The notes under the pieces: model-generated
What the model saw: the letters and a program-made list of their open reading frames with translations, nothing else
Told to the model about the DNA's origin: nothing
Database searches by the model: none
Shown here: piece after piece, positions 9,007 through 17,313 of the stretch
Layout: each line of letters begins with the position of its first letter
Numbering within the stretch: position 1 is the first letter of the stretch
Source of the DNA: Clostridiales bacterium
GTDB taxonomy: Bacteria > Bacillota > Clostridia > Oscillospirales > CAG-272
DNA: 64,000 bases
Reading direction: 5' to 3'
Assembly: GCA_012800735.1 (NCBI GenBank)
Contig: JAAZIU010000009.1
Location: forward strand, 29,530 to 93,529
Translations under genes and position numbers: made by a program

Positions 9007-9050
9007 ATCGCCGTACCGGGACCCGTGGGGTCTTGGTACGGCGATGTTTT
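9007..9050 (+). terminator. Terminator of the head-gene cluster
   Basis: ATCGCCGTACC (9007-9017) pairs with GGTACGGCGAT (9035-9045), with an inner GACCC/GGGTC extension. The hairpin is followed by GTTTTTG. It is a strong intrinsic terminator and may also work on the opposite strand. Confidence 0.85.
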
Positions 9051-9083
9051 TGTGTGGGTTTCTATATTTCACACATTCCGGCA

Positions 9084-9935
9084 TCAAACGGCGTTCAATT
9101 CGAGCCACTTCGCGACGCCGTCTTCTTCGTTTGTTCCGATGACCGCGGCGGCTTTTGCTTTCACTTCCGTCTTTGCGTTGCCGACGGCGTAACATTCATC
9201 GCAGGCGGCGAACAGGGGCAGGTCGTTTAAATTGTCTCCGAAACCGATTACTCTTGAAAAGCCGTATCGCTCCCGCAGAAACATAACGGCGTTGTATTTC
9301 GAAGCGTCGCCGCCGAAAACTTCCATATACCAAAGGTCGCCGGCGGAGTAAATATCCTGATATTTTTCAACGCGGACGCCGCTTACGCCCTTTATTTCGT
9401 CATAAAGCCGGCGGATGTTTTCCCGGGTATCCATAAAGCAAAAGTAGATGATATCGGTGTCTGCGGCGGAAAGATCGTTTATCTGCACGAATTTTTTGTT
9501 GAATTTCTGCACTCGTTCGCAAACGAAGTCTTGCAGGGCTTTGCTATATATGCGATCGTAATATGTCAGAAGTTCCTCTCCGGCGAGGGTATACATAAGC
9601 CCGCTCTGCCCTGTTTTTTTCATCGCCGCGAGAATTTGCGCGGTTTTTTCTTTTGAAAGGATTTCTTTTTTTATATACCTCTCCTCGGCGATATCATATA
9701 TCAAAACGCCGTTCATTAGAATTACCGGCATATTGATTTTGACGCGCTTTAACATCTGAACCGCCGTCGCGGCGGTGCGGGCGGTCGCGACGGAGAAATG
9801 AACGCCTCTGCCGATAAGCTCGTTTAGCGCGGCTATTGTATATTCGGACAGCTCGGCGTTTTGATTAAGAAGCGTGCCGTCAAGGTCGGAAATATAGAGG
9901 GTTTTTGAGGGGAGGGTGGCGGTGGGTGAATTCAT
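9084..9935 (-). CDS. Cof-type HAD-IIB family phosphatase
   Basis: This is a cytosolic sugar-phosphate or nucleotide phosphatase of the haloacid dehalogenase superfamily. Motif I is ISDLDGTLL near residue 16, with the nucleophile and acid/base Asp pair. Motif II is SVATARTA and the C-terminal motif is GFGDNLNDLPLF. The inserted alpha/beta cap between residues about 85 and 190 is the C2B type. The 283-residue length is normal. No Shine-Dalgarno is visible before the ATG. The substrate cannot be read from sequence. It lies downstream of the GlsB-like gene on the same strand. Confidence 0.9.
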   Translation of the reverse strand: MNSPTATLPSKTLYISDLDGTLLNQNAELSEYTIAALNELIGRGVHFSVATARTAATAVQMLKRVKINMPVILMNGVLIYDIAEERYIKKEILSKEKTAQILAAMKKTGQSGLMYTLAGEELLTYYDRIYSKALQDFVCERVQKFNKKFVQINDLSAADTDIIYFCFMDTRENIRRLYDEIKGVSGVRVEKYQDIYSAGDLWYMEVFGGDASKYNAVMFLRERYGFSRVIGFGDNLNDLPLFAACDECYAVGNAKTEVKAKAAAVIGTNEEDGVAKWLELNAV

Positions 9936-9995
9936 GTCGGTTTTTTGGTTAGGCAGAGTTGCCGTTTCAGGGGGTTCTGTAAATTATCGGCGCGG

Positions 9996-10250
9996 TTAAT
10001 TCTTCCCGCCGACCGCCTTAATAATAAACAGCAGCACGACCGCCCCCAGCACCGCGACCAGGAAAGAATACAGATTAAACCCGGTCACGCCGGTTTTGTT
10101 GATAATGCTCATCAGAAATCCGCCGATCATCGCGCCGACGATTCCGACGGCAATGTTGGCGAGCAGCCCCATCTTCTTGTCGGTTTTCATGATAAGGCTG
10201 GCGATCCATCCGGCGAGTCCGCCGAAGATGATCCAAGATAATATTCCCAT
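9996..10250 (-). CDS. GlsB/YeaQ/YmgE family membrane protein
   Basis: This is an 84-residue integral membrane protein with three hydrophobic helices. It begins MGILSWIIFGGLAGWIASLI and contains the glycine-rich GIVGAMIGGFL segment of the transglycosylase-associated/GlsB stress family. The molecular function of the family is poorly known, though members are often stress-induced. AGGAG precedes the ATG and a good promoter lies upstream. It may be co-transcribed with the HAD phosphatase gene. Confidence 0.9.
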   Translation of the reverse strand: MGILSWIIFGGLAGWIASLIMKTDKKMGLLANIAVGIVGAMIGGFLMSIINKTGVTGFNLYSFLVAVLGAVVLLFIIKAVGGKN

Positions 10251-10284
10251 GTCAGCTCCTATATGATTTAATTTCGGTTGTTTT

Positions 10285-10313
10285 ATTGTATCAGATTTTG
10301 TCCCGGATTACAA
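10285..10313 (-). promoter_or_regulatory. Promoter of the GlsB-like gene
   Basis: On the minus strand TTGTAA and TACAAT are 17 bases apart, about 35 bases before the start codon. Confidence 0.6.
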
Positions 10314-10367
10314 CGGTAAATTGCAACATTTTCAAGGCTGACGCATAAACTTGCGAAGACCGCGTTT

Positions 10368-10679
10368 TTATCGGCAGCTTTCGCAGCGCCGGGGGTATCT
10401 GCTTTTGTTTTCGGCGTAACGCTTCTGCGCTTCGGCGCTGCAGCAAAACAACCGCCCGCAATCCAGGCACTCAAGATAGCGATCCTCGTATTTTTCCTGT
10501 ACGCGGGCAAGCCCTCCGGGTTTCACATATTTAACAGCCGGCGCCGCGGGCATAACTCCCGCGCGGCTTTTCCCGACGCCGCTTGTTTTCCGCTGCGGTC
10601 GTGTTTCCGTCTCCCTGAGATACTCTCTCACGCGAATAATCTCAAAGTTGTCTTCGTTGTACTTTGCCCAGCTCATCAA
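10368..10679 (-). CDS. Zinc-ribbon protein (zf-trcl-like)
   Basis: This 103-residue protein has an unstructured basic middle and a C-terminal zinc ribbon. The pattern ECLDCGRLFCCSAEAQ then YPRRCESC gives the paired CxxC knuckles of the 'probable zinc-ribbon domain' family. The N-terminus (MMSWAKYNEDNFEIIRVREY) is not recognised as a domain. AAAGGAGCG precedes the start, and the 5' region is long and potentially structured. It could bind nucleic acid or protein; no specific role can be given. Confidence 0.75.
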   Translation of the reverse strand: MMSWAKYNEDNFEIIRVREYLRETETRPQRKTSGVGKSRAGVMPAAPAVKYVKPGGLARVQEKYEDRYLECLDCGRLFCCSAEAQKRYAENKSRYPRRCESCR

Positions 10680-10795
10680 AAACGCTCCTTTCGGCTCTGA
10701 GTTTTTCGACTGAATTTCTTGCGGAGGTTATGGTTGTCTCCTGTCCCTTATCGGTGAGGGGTAACCTCCTCTTACTAACTATCGGACAGGGGGGT
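10680..10795 (-). promoter_or_regulatory. Possible structured leader of the zinc-ribbon gene
   Basis: On the minus strand CCTGTCC (10790-10784) pairs with GGACAGG (10746-10740). The enclosed region contains GAGG...CCTC pairing around a GGAGGTTACCCCTC segment. A purine-rich single-stranded stretch then leads to the AAAGGAGCG ribosome site. The layout resembles a cis-regulatory RNA. I cannot assign it to a known class. Confidence 0.35.
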
Positions 10796-11027
10796 ATCTG
10801 CCAAAATTGTCCGCGCATTTTTTTAAAAAAACTATATTCAGAGCCGTTTAACAAGGTTGATTATAATCTTACATTCTTATATCTCCTACATATTACTCTA
10901 TTTTGATTTTCGCATAAAATACTTATATTTTTTATATAATTTCGGTTTTCCTCCCGCAAAAAAGCGTTTTTGCCCGACAATCGGCAAAAATATTAACAAT
11001 ATATCCGATATTTCTTTACAAAAATAT
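10796..11027. other. AT-rich intergenic region
   Basis: No credible gene is seen in about 230 bases. The region is AT-rich with short self-complementary stretches, such as GCAAAAAAGCGTTTTTGC. It probably holds the promoter of the minus-strand zinc-ribbon gene, but no convincing -35/-10 pair could be fixed. Confidence 0.5.
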
Positions 11028-11063
11028 CGCCGTAAAAAGACTTTTTGAAGCCTTAATACGGCG
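11028..11063 (-). terminator. Probable terminator of gnd
   Basis: CGCCGTA (11028-11034) pairs with TACGGCG (11057-11063) around an AAAAAGACTTTTT-containing loop. On the minus strand it is followed by ATATTTTTG. It lies about 60 bases after the gnd stop. Confidence 0.55.
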
Positions 11064-11123
11064 AATGTTGTTATTTTTTGTTCAATTTAACGGTATTATG
11101 GAAGTCTTGCGGCTCTTTTTCAC

Positions 11124-12584
11124 TCACGCATTATAAGTCGCCGCCGAAGTCGTGCCGCCTCTGCCCGTCCAGTTGGTATGGAAGAACTCGCCCCTCGGCG
11201 CGTCTGTGCGCTCGTAGGTGTGCGCGCCGAAGTAGTCGCGCTGGGCCTGGAGCAGGTTTGCCGGCAGGCGCGGGCAGCGGTAGCCGTCGTAGTAGGCGAG
11301 CGCCGAGCTGAAAGCGGGGGTCGGCAGTCCGGCCGCCACGCAGGCGCCGACGACGCGCCGCCAGTCGGGGATAAGCCCCGCCATAAGCTCCCGGAAATAG
11401 GGCGTCGTAAGCAGGTTTGTCAGCTCCGGGTCGGCTTTGTAGGCGTCGTATATCCTGCCTAAGAAGACCGAGCGGATGATGCAGCCGCCGCGCCACATAA
11501 GCGCGATGCCGCCGTAGTTGAGGTGCCAGCCGTAGCTTTCGGCGGCGGCGCGCATCAGCATATATCCCTGCGCGTAGGAAACCACCTTCGACGCAAGCAG
11601 CGCGCGGCTTATACTGTTGATGAACGCCTTCTTTTCCTCTTCGGTGCCGCTGAAGCGGGCGATGTCGGAGCCTAAAATCTTCGACGCCTCGACGCGCTCC
11701 TCTTTCTGAGCAGAGAGGAAGCGGGCGAATACCGCTTCGCCGATCAGCGTCAGCGGAACTCCCTCGTCGAGGGCGGCGACGGCCGTCCACTTGCCGGTGC
11801 CTTTCTGACCGGCGGTGTCAAGGATTTTGTCGACGAGCGGTTCGCCGTCGTCGTCCTTGTAAGCGAGGATATCGGCGGTTATGTCGATGAGATAGCTTGA
11901 AAGGTCGGAGCTGCGCCAGCTCTCGAACACCTCGTGCATCTCGTCGGCCGACATGCCCAGGTAGTCGCGCATAATTTGATACGCCTCGCAGATGAGCTGT
12001 ATGTCGCCGTATTCAATGCCGTTGTGAACCATCTTGACGAAATGTCCGGCGCCGTTCTCGCCTACCCAGTCGCAGCAGGGAGAGCCGTCGGCGACGGCGC
12101 AGATCGACTGGAAGATGGGTTTTACATACTGCCACGCCGCCGGTGAGCCGCCGGGCATCATCGACGGGCCCAAAAGCGCGCCCTCTTCGCCGCCGGAAAC
12201 GCCGGTGCCGACATAGAGCAGTCCTTTGCTCTCGACATAAGCGGTGCGGCGGATGGTGTCGGGGAAGTGGCTGTTGCCGCCGTCGATGATGATATCGCCC
12301 TCTTCCATCAGCGGAATCAGCTTATCTATCATTTCGTCGACGGGAGCGCCGGCTTTAATCATCATAAAGACCTTGCGCGGCTTTGCGAGATTTGCGACAA
12401 GCTCCTCGAGCGTTTCGGCGCCGATGAAATTCTTTCCGGCTCCGCGGCTGCCGAGAAAGTCGGCTACCCGGCTGTAAGAGCGGTTGAATACGGCGACGGT
12501 GAAACCCTTCGATTCCATGTTGAGGGCGAGGTTTTCGCCCATGACGGCAAGGCCGATAATGCCGATGTCAGCGAGTTTTTTCAT
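11124..12584 (-). CDS. gnd: 6-phosphogluconate dehydrogenase, decarboxylating
   Basis: This enzyme oxidatively decarboxylates 6-phosphogluconate to ribulose 5-phosphate and makes NADPH in the pentose phosphate pathway. At 486 residues it is the long, dimeric type. The N-terminal Rossmann region reads IGIIGLAVMGENLALNM (GxAxxG). The substrate signature VGTGVSGGEEGALLGPSMMPGG, catalytic HFVKMVHNGIEYGDIQ and the KGTGKWTA loop are all present. The C-terminal tail ends with the usual aromatic TDAPRGEFFHTNW segment. GGAGG lies upstream of the ATG. The gene is last of a minus-strand set including the DUF5107 gene. Confidence 0.97.
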   Translation of the reverse strand: MKKLADIGIIGLAVMGENLALNMESKGFTVAVFNRSYSRVADFLGSRGAGKNFIGAETLEELVANLAKPRKVFMMIKAGAPVDEMIDKLIPLMEEGDIIIDGGNSHFPDTIRRTAYVESKGLLYVGTGVSGGEEGALLGPSMMPGGSPAAWQYVKPIFQSICAVADGSPCCDWVGENGAGHFVKMVHNGIEYGDIQLICEAYQIMRDYLGMSADEMHEVFESWRSSDLSSYLIDITADILAYKDDDGEPLVDKILDTAGQKGTGKWTAVAALDEGVPLTLIGEAVFARFLSAQKEERVEASKILGSDIARFSGTEEEKKAFINSISRALLASKVVSYAQGYMLMRAAAESYGWHLNYGGIALMWRGGCIIRSVFLGRIYDAYKADPELTNLLTTPYFRELMAGLIPDWRRVVGACVAAGLPTPAFSSALAYYDGYRCPRLPANLLQAQRDYFGAHTYERTDAPRGEFFHTNWTGRGGTTSAATYNA

Positions 12585-12613
12585 TTGTGTTTTGCCTCCG
12601 TGTATATATATAA

Positions 12614-12898
12614 TTAATTACTCAGTTTAAGCAGCGCCAGAACCGCAAAAATCATCAGCGCGGCGGCGGGGATAAAGCTGGCGGCGCCGAAAGCCGCAAG
12701 CAGCTTCTTTGAAATGCCGCTCTTTTCCCGGTCGCCGAAAACGCGGACCCAGTTGATGACAAGCATCAGCGCGGCGGCGACGAATATCGCCGAAAGCCGC
12801 TTTATCGTCACCAGCCGCTGGAGCGACAGCAGCGTCGCTATGGCGCAGAAAAGCAGTATCAGCGCCGTTATAATGAAGCTTCGATAGCCTTTTTTCAT
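12614..12898 (-). CDS. Small membrane protein of unknown function
   Basis: This 94-residue protein has three predicted hydrophobic segments (about residues 8-28, 33-52, 68-90) and no recognised domain. A positively charged N-terminus (MKKGYRS) precedes the first helix. It sits between the DUF5107 gene and gnd with short gaps, so it is probably co-transcribed. Function unknown. Confidence 0.65.
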   Translation of the reverse strand: MKKGYRSFIITALILLFCAIATLLSLQRLVTIKRLSAIFVAAALMLVINWVRVFGDREKSGISKKLLAAFGAASFIPAAALMIFAVLALLKLSN

Positions 12899-12925
12899 AA
12901 TCTTTTACAGATTCGGCTGTACGAA

Positions 12926-14986
12926 TCAGTGCATCCGGAAGTCGAAGATGACCGGCGGTTTTACCGTCGCGCGGTCGAAGGGACGGTTATCCCGCTTCGC
13001 CTTCGCCTCTTCGATTTCGTACCAGATTTCGGTGATGCTCGTCTCGCCCTCGCGGATGTCGGCGACGACAAGCCCGCCGCCGTCGTGGAGCAGCGCGTCG
13101 GCTTCGTCGACGCGACCGGTTTTAACAAGGGCGTTCGCGAGATAGAGCCGTATCCGCGGCAGACTCGCCATCTCCGGTTCAAGCTCGGAAACAAATCGGG
13201 TAACGGACGAATACTTCTTGCTGTCGGTCATTGATTGAAGCGCCGCCTTTACAAGCGAGATATCGTTCGGCGCCATCGCAGCGGCTTCCACCGTCATCGC
13301 CGACGCGCGTTCGCTCTCGCCGCGGAAGCGGGCAAGCCGCGCCAGCGAATAAAGCGCCCAGGGGTTGGCTTTAAGCTCCATCGACCGCTCAAGCTCGGCT
13401 CTCGCCTCGGAAAAACGCCGCAGCGACAGCAGCATTACGCCGTACTGATAGCGGCTGTACCAGTTGTATTCTTCGGTTACGCGCGCCGCTTTTTCCGCCT
13501 TGGCGAGCCAGAAGTCGCCGGACGCCTGCGCGGGATAGAGCGGGTTTCCGGCGGAGATGTAGCTCTCCGGCGCCGTCTTCGGGCAGCGGGAACCGAATGT
13601 GTCGGTTTCAAGCAGCGTCTTCCACTGCTCCTGTTCTTCTCCGATTTCGCCGAAATCGAGGTGCGGGGAGATGTTCGCCTCTCCCGCCTTTTCCCGGCGG
13701 AGGTTTTCAAGCGCGCCCCATCCGCTGCCGCAGTGCCGAAGCGTGGGAGCAGGCGTCAGCGCCATCGGCTTTGTCGCCGCCAGCAGCTTTTCAAGCTCGG
13801 CTTCGGGGATGAGCGCTTCAAGTTTTTCTTCCGTCTCGGCTCTCGCCGCCGCCCAGTCGTCGCCTAAAGATACGGCGGGATTTGTCGAAAGCGCGCCGTA
13901 AGCCTCAACCCATTCCCAAGCGGTGCGGGCGGGCATCGGAAGCGATTCGAACTGCGACCAGGCAAGTCCCGCCTGAATTTCGATGTATCTGCCGTCGCAG
14001 CCGCGGCCGGAGAGGTATTCCTGCCAGCGGTCTCCCCCCTGTCCCTGTCCCCAGGTGAACAGCTTGCGGCCTTTGAGGCGCCTCGTCGAGCATTGAATCA
14101 GCCCGAAACCGCCCTCGTCGATCGACGCTTCATAGCGGCGGCGGTCGTCGCGGAGCTTGAAGAAGAAGTCGACGGCGTGGTTCAGATTTACATATCTCGT
14201 TATATCAAAAGGATACTGCTCCGACACCGGAACGTCTATCTTGACAATACCGCCGCTGCCGTAGGTGTAGGTCTCCTCGGCCGGAACGATTACCCGTCCC
14301 TCTTTGTATTCGGGAACCGCCATGTTCGACCACCAGTACATCGGCACCGGCGTCGGGTTGGGGTTGACTATCCGCATCCGGCAGAGCAGCACCGGCGAGC
14401 CGTCGGGCAGGAAAAAGTCCATCTGATAGACGGCGCCGCGAACCCGCTCGTATTCGTACATGCGGAGCACCGGAGTGTCGGCTTTGTAGGTTATCCCCTG
14501 AGTTTCGTTTGTGATATCCGCGCCTAAAGTCGTGACGGCGGTGTAAAGCCGGGAACAGGTGTGCGGATGATGTCCTAAATATCCGCAGTTCCACTCAACG
14601 CCGCCGGAGGTCCAGGCGTTGCGGACGGCAAGGTTGCAGGGACGGACGACCGGATTTGCGAAAAGCAGGTCGCGTCCCGTCTTTTTATCGACAAGCGACC
14701 AGAGCTTTCCGCCGAAATCCGGCAGAAACTCGGCCCGAAGATACTCATTTTCAAGGACGGCGAATTCATACTCGCGCTCTTCAAGTTCGCGGGTGTAGTT
14801 GTCCTGCATCCTGTACGGAAATGAACTCGGCACAGAGCCGAAGTTTATGAAAAGCTCGTCGTCTTCGTCGAGACGGGAGCCGGATTTTCCGTCGGCCGTC
14901 GAAAAATCGGAAAACGGCGGCAATGAGCTTTCTTCGCCCAAATCAGCGGAGGGCATCAGCTTTTTTACGAATTCGAGTGTCGTCAT
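12926..14986 (-). CDS. DUF5107 domain protein with C-terminal TPR-like repeats
   Basis: This 686-residue cytosolic protein has an N-terminal beta-sandwich region (about residues 70-380) of the DUF5107 type. Landmarks are EYLRAEFLPDFGGKLWSLVDK, VRNAWTSGGVEWNCGYLGH and VPMYWWSNMAVPE. This fold resembles galactose-mutarotase-like domains and is found with carbohydrate genes. The C-terminal part (about 480-680) shows tandem helical repeats such as RRFSEARAELERSMELKANP, typical of TPRs. GAGAGG precedes the ATG. Co-location with GH32 and gnd suggests a role in sugar use; the enzymatic activity is not established. Confidence 0.85.
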   Translation of the reverse strand: MTTLEFVKKLMPSADLGEESSLPPFSDFSTADGKSGSRLDEDDELFINFGSVPSSFPYRMQDNYTRELEEREYEFAVLENEYLRAEFLPDFGGKLWSLVDKKTGRDLLFANPVVRPCNLAVRNAWTSGGVEWNCGYLGHHPHTCSRLYTAVTTLGADITNETQGITYKADTPVLRMYEYERVRGAVYQMDFFLPDGSPVLLCRMRIVNPNPTPVPMYWWSNMAVPEYKEGRVIVPAEETYTYGSGGIVKIDVPVSEQYPFDITRYVNLNHAVDFFFKLRDDRRRYEASIDEGGFGLIQCSTRRLKGRKLFTWGQGQGGDRWQEYLSGRGCDGRYIEIQAGLAWSQFESLPMPARTAWEWVEAYGALSTNPAVSLGDDWAAARAETEEKLEALIPEAELEKLLAATKPMALTPAPTLRHCGSGWGALENLRREKAGEANISPHLDFGEIGEEQEQWKTLLETDTFGSRCPKTAPESYISAGNPLYPAQASGDFWLAKAEKAARVTEEYNWYSRYQYGVMLLSLRRFSEARAELERSMELKANPWALYSLARLARFRGESERASAMTVEAAAMAPNDISLVKAALQSMTDSKKYSSVTRFVSELEPEMASLPRIRLYLANALVKTGRVDEADALLHDGGGLVVADIREGETSITEIWYEIEEAKAKRDNRPFDRATVKPPVIFDFRMH

Positions 14987-15020
14987 GGCAAACCTCTCGT
15001 TTCATTATATTTAAAAACAG

Positions 15021-15764
15021 TTATCGTCGCTGTTTTTTTCCGGTTTTCGGTTTTGGCGGAAGCGCCGGAGGCTCCGCCGCTTCAGTCGGATTCGGTTCCG
15101 ACTGCCGATCCGCCGCAGCCGGAACCGGCTCTTTCTCGGTCATAAGTTCCAGCGCGGCGCAGGAAAGAACATAGCCCAGAAAGGCTTGTACAGCCGGCAA
15201 GATATAGGCGGTAACTATCGAGACTTTCTCGCCGGCGGTCGGGTCTTTGATCTCATAAAGGAAGTCGACGGTGGTTATCAGCTCCTGACTCAGCGAAAGC
15301 AGCAGCCAGACAGCCATCGCGGCGATAAAGACCTTCCGCACGCCGCGTCCGCGCAGCAATTCCGCCGCGATTATTACCGCGGCAAAAATAATCCCGCCGA
15401 AGATAAGCTCCACCCAGATCGAAAGCAGGTAATATCCCGGCTGTTCGGAAAAGTCCGACTGAAACACCGACACAAGTATAGTCGAGCTTATCTGCGGCGT
15501 CAAAAGAGCCGCGACGCAGACGGCAGTCACCCTTAGGCGGAAGATATCATAATACCGGCTGATGCCGAGTACCGCCGTCAGCGCGAAAAAGGCGGCGAGG
15601 GAAAGCAGCGACGAGACAAAGTCCAGCGTCTTGTAAAGCCATTCCTTCAAAACATCGCCGGAGATGCTGTACAGCGCGGCGCCCAGCCCGAGTGAAACCA
15701 GCAGCAGCGCCGCCCAGAGTATCAGCGCGGCGTAAAAGAGCCGCGCGGGAGATATTTTTTGCAT
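15021..15764 (-). CDS. Multi-pass membrane protein of unknown function
   Basis: This 247-residue protein has about six hydrophobic helices between residues 8 and 215. The cytoplasmic-looking tail is Pro/Lys-rich and ends PPKPKTGKKQRR. No transporter or enzyme motif is recognised. A paired-hairpin repeat lies directly upstream of the start, and the Shine-Dalgarno (AAGGA about 20 bases before) is poorly placed. It precedes the DUF5107 gene by 34 bases. Function unknown. Confidence 0.65.
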   Translation of the reverse strand: MQKISPARLFYAALILWAALLLVSLGLGAALYSISGDVLKEWLYKTLDFVSSLLSLAAFFALTAVLGISRYYDIFRLRVTAVCVAALLTPQISSTILVSVFQSDFSEQPGYYLLSIWVELIFGGIIFAAVIIAAELLRGRGVRKVFIAAMAVWLLLSLSQELITTVDFLYEIKDPTAGEKVSIVTAYILPAVQAFLGYVLSCAALELMTEKEPVPAAADRQSEPNPTEAAEPPALPPKPKTGKKQRR

Positions 15765-15785
15765 AAAAATATATATGGTGTCCTT

Positions 15786-15956
15786 GACTAACCCGCGTCC
15801 CGCGGGTTAGTCGAGAGTTTTGCCTGCGGCAAAACGTCTCCGCTCCGAAGTTAAGTCTTAGATTGTGTTTTTTCTATGAGGTATTGACTAACGCTCCGCG
15901 TTAGTCGCGAATATTGCCTTCGGCAATATATCGCCGTCGGCAAGTGAAGTTTTTAT
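15786..15956 (+). repeat. Paired-hairpin repeat, two units
   Basis: Unit 1: hairpin A 15786-15812 (GACTAACCCGCG arms) and hairpin B 15813-15840 (GAGAGTTTTGCC/GGCAAAACGTCTC), then a tail starting CGCTCCGAAGTTAAGTC. Unit 2: A 15886-15906 (GACTAACGC arms) and B 15907-15934 (GCGAATATTGCC/GGCAATATATCGC), then a diverged tail. It lies in the 307-base gap between the DHHW gene and the membrane-protein gene, on the strand opposite to both. Confidence 0.85.
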
Positions 15957-16068
15957 TTCAAATAGCTAACGACTTCGCACCATTAATTTTCCCAGAAGTT
16001 TTGAAAGTCAAGAAAACTTTTCCAAAAGTTTTCTTGTCAGGGGGGTCCGGGGGGACGAAGTCCCCCCG
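15957..16068 (+). repeat. AAAACTTTT palindromic element, copy 1
   Basis: It contains TCAAATAGCTAACGA, CCCAGAAGTTTTGAAAG and the palindrome GAAAACTTTT-CC-AAAAGTTTTC (16012-16033), then GGGGGAC-GAA-GTCCCCC. An inverted, diverged copy lies at 42735-42835. The last hairpin abuts the DHHW stop codon and may help to end that transcript, although no T-run follows. Confidence 0.7.
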
Positions 16069-16071
16069 CAA

Positions 16072-17310
16072 TCAAAGTCCCATTTTCAGAAGCCCGAAGG
16101 TGGAGGACGATTCGAGCGAGTCGAAGTTGATGAGGACGACTACGGCGGCGGCTCCTTCTTCGCGGCAGAGTTTGAAGACCGAGTCTTTGTAGTAGCGCAG
16201 GTCGATGTAGATAAGGTCGTAAGATTGGGCGAGGAAGGGGGCGGCGGAGTGGGCGAAGCTGTCTTTTAACACGACGAGTTTCGGCCGCTCGATGCGCACG
16301 CCGCTGTCGTCGACTTTGTAGATGTCGACGCGGGCGTTGTTTCCGCCGATGAAGCTTGAGTATTTGTCCTTCTTTTCAAGGTAGGAGCGGTCGTAGAAGC
16401 CTTTGTATTCGACGCCGGTGTCGTCGATATGCGTGACGAACTCCTCGTCGCCCTCAAAGCGGAAAAACTCGATTTTGTCGGGTTTTACCCACTTCATCCC
16501 GCCGCTTGACCAGGTCGTTCCGTAAAAGGCTTCGGAGGCGGTTTCCGGGGCGTAGAATGAATAGTCATGCGTCTCGGCGCCGAGTTCCTTCAAAATCAGA
16601 TTCGCGCCCATCAGCGCCCCGCGGGACGTCCAGTGGTGGTCGGTCTTGTAATAGAGCTGTTCCGAGGTTTCCTCCTCCGCGGCCGCGAAGACGGCGCAGA
16701 GGTCTAAGTATTTAAGGTTCGCGACGGAATCGAGGTTCTCATGCAAATACCGATAAGCCTTGTCCTGAATATCCCGCGGATAAAGCGCCGGCTGTTTTTC
16801 CCGAAGCACATCCTCTCCCCGTCCGGCGACGGCGACAATATAAGGGATGCCCAGCCGCTCGGCGCCGTCGGCGAAAGCGATAATACCGCTGAGGTTCTTG
16901 TCTATCGTTTCATAGTCCGGATAGCCGCCGCGCTTGATGATATATCCGTCGGAGGCGAGGGTAACGCTGTTGTTTTCCCGCTTGCCCTGGGCTATCTCGG
17001 CGACGCCCTTGATTGCGACGAAAGCGTCGCGCAGCGGGAACTGATCGGCGAAATAGTCGCCTACTTTGCCGGTATAGCTGCCGTCTATCAGGGCTTTGAC
17101 GGTAAATTCCGGCTGCTTTTGCAGATAGCGGTTCTCCTGCTCGGAAAATTCCCGGTCGGGCAGGACAATCATCAGTACGGTCAGCGCAAATATCAACAGG
17201 ATGAAAAATATCACGGTCAGCCGGTCGGCCGTCTTTGATTCATGCGCGAGAGAGCGCTGCAGATCGAGCAGCTTATCCTGAGCGGTATTGACTTCGGGTC
17301 TTCTGTCCAT
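16072..17310 (-). CDS. DHHW-motif protein (AlgX/DltD-like SGNH group)
   Basis: This 412-residue protein has one N-terminal membrane segment (LTVIFFILLIFALTVLMIVL, about residues 31-50), so the main domain is outside the membrane. The signature DHHWTSRGALMGANLI near residue 226 and the later VLKDSFAHSAAPF block match the DHHW family, related to alginate O-acetylation proteins. Such proteins usually act on cell-surface or exported polysaccharide. The gene starts 3 bases after the GH32 gene, indicating an operon. The substrate is unknown. Confidence 0.85.
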   Translation of the reverse strand: MDRRPEVNTAQDKLLDLQRSLAHESKTADRLTVIFFILLIFALTVLMIVLPDREFSEQENRYLQKQPEFTVKALIDGSYTGKVGDYFADQFPLRDAFVAIKGVAEIAQGKRENNSVTLASDGYIIKRGGYPDYETIDKNLSGIIAFADGAERLGIPYIVAVAGRGEDVLREKQPALYPRDIQDKAYRYLHENLDSVANLKYLDLCAVFAAAEEETSEQLYYKTDHHWTSRGALMGANLILKELGAETHDYSFYAPETASEAFYGTTWSSGGMKWVKPDKIEFFRFEGDEEFVTHIDDTGVEYKGFYDRSYLEKKDKYSSFIGGNNARVDIYKVDDSGVRIERPKLVVLKDSFAHSAAPFLAQSYDLIYIDLRYYKDSVFKLCREEGAAAVVVLINFDSLESSSTFGLLKMGL

Positions 17311-17313
17311 AAT

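Noticed and set aside
10642..10854. 70-residue open frame upstream of the zinc-ribbon gene
   Set aside because: It spans the possible structured leader and overlaps the gene start in another frame; it has no ribosome site and no recognisable domain.
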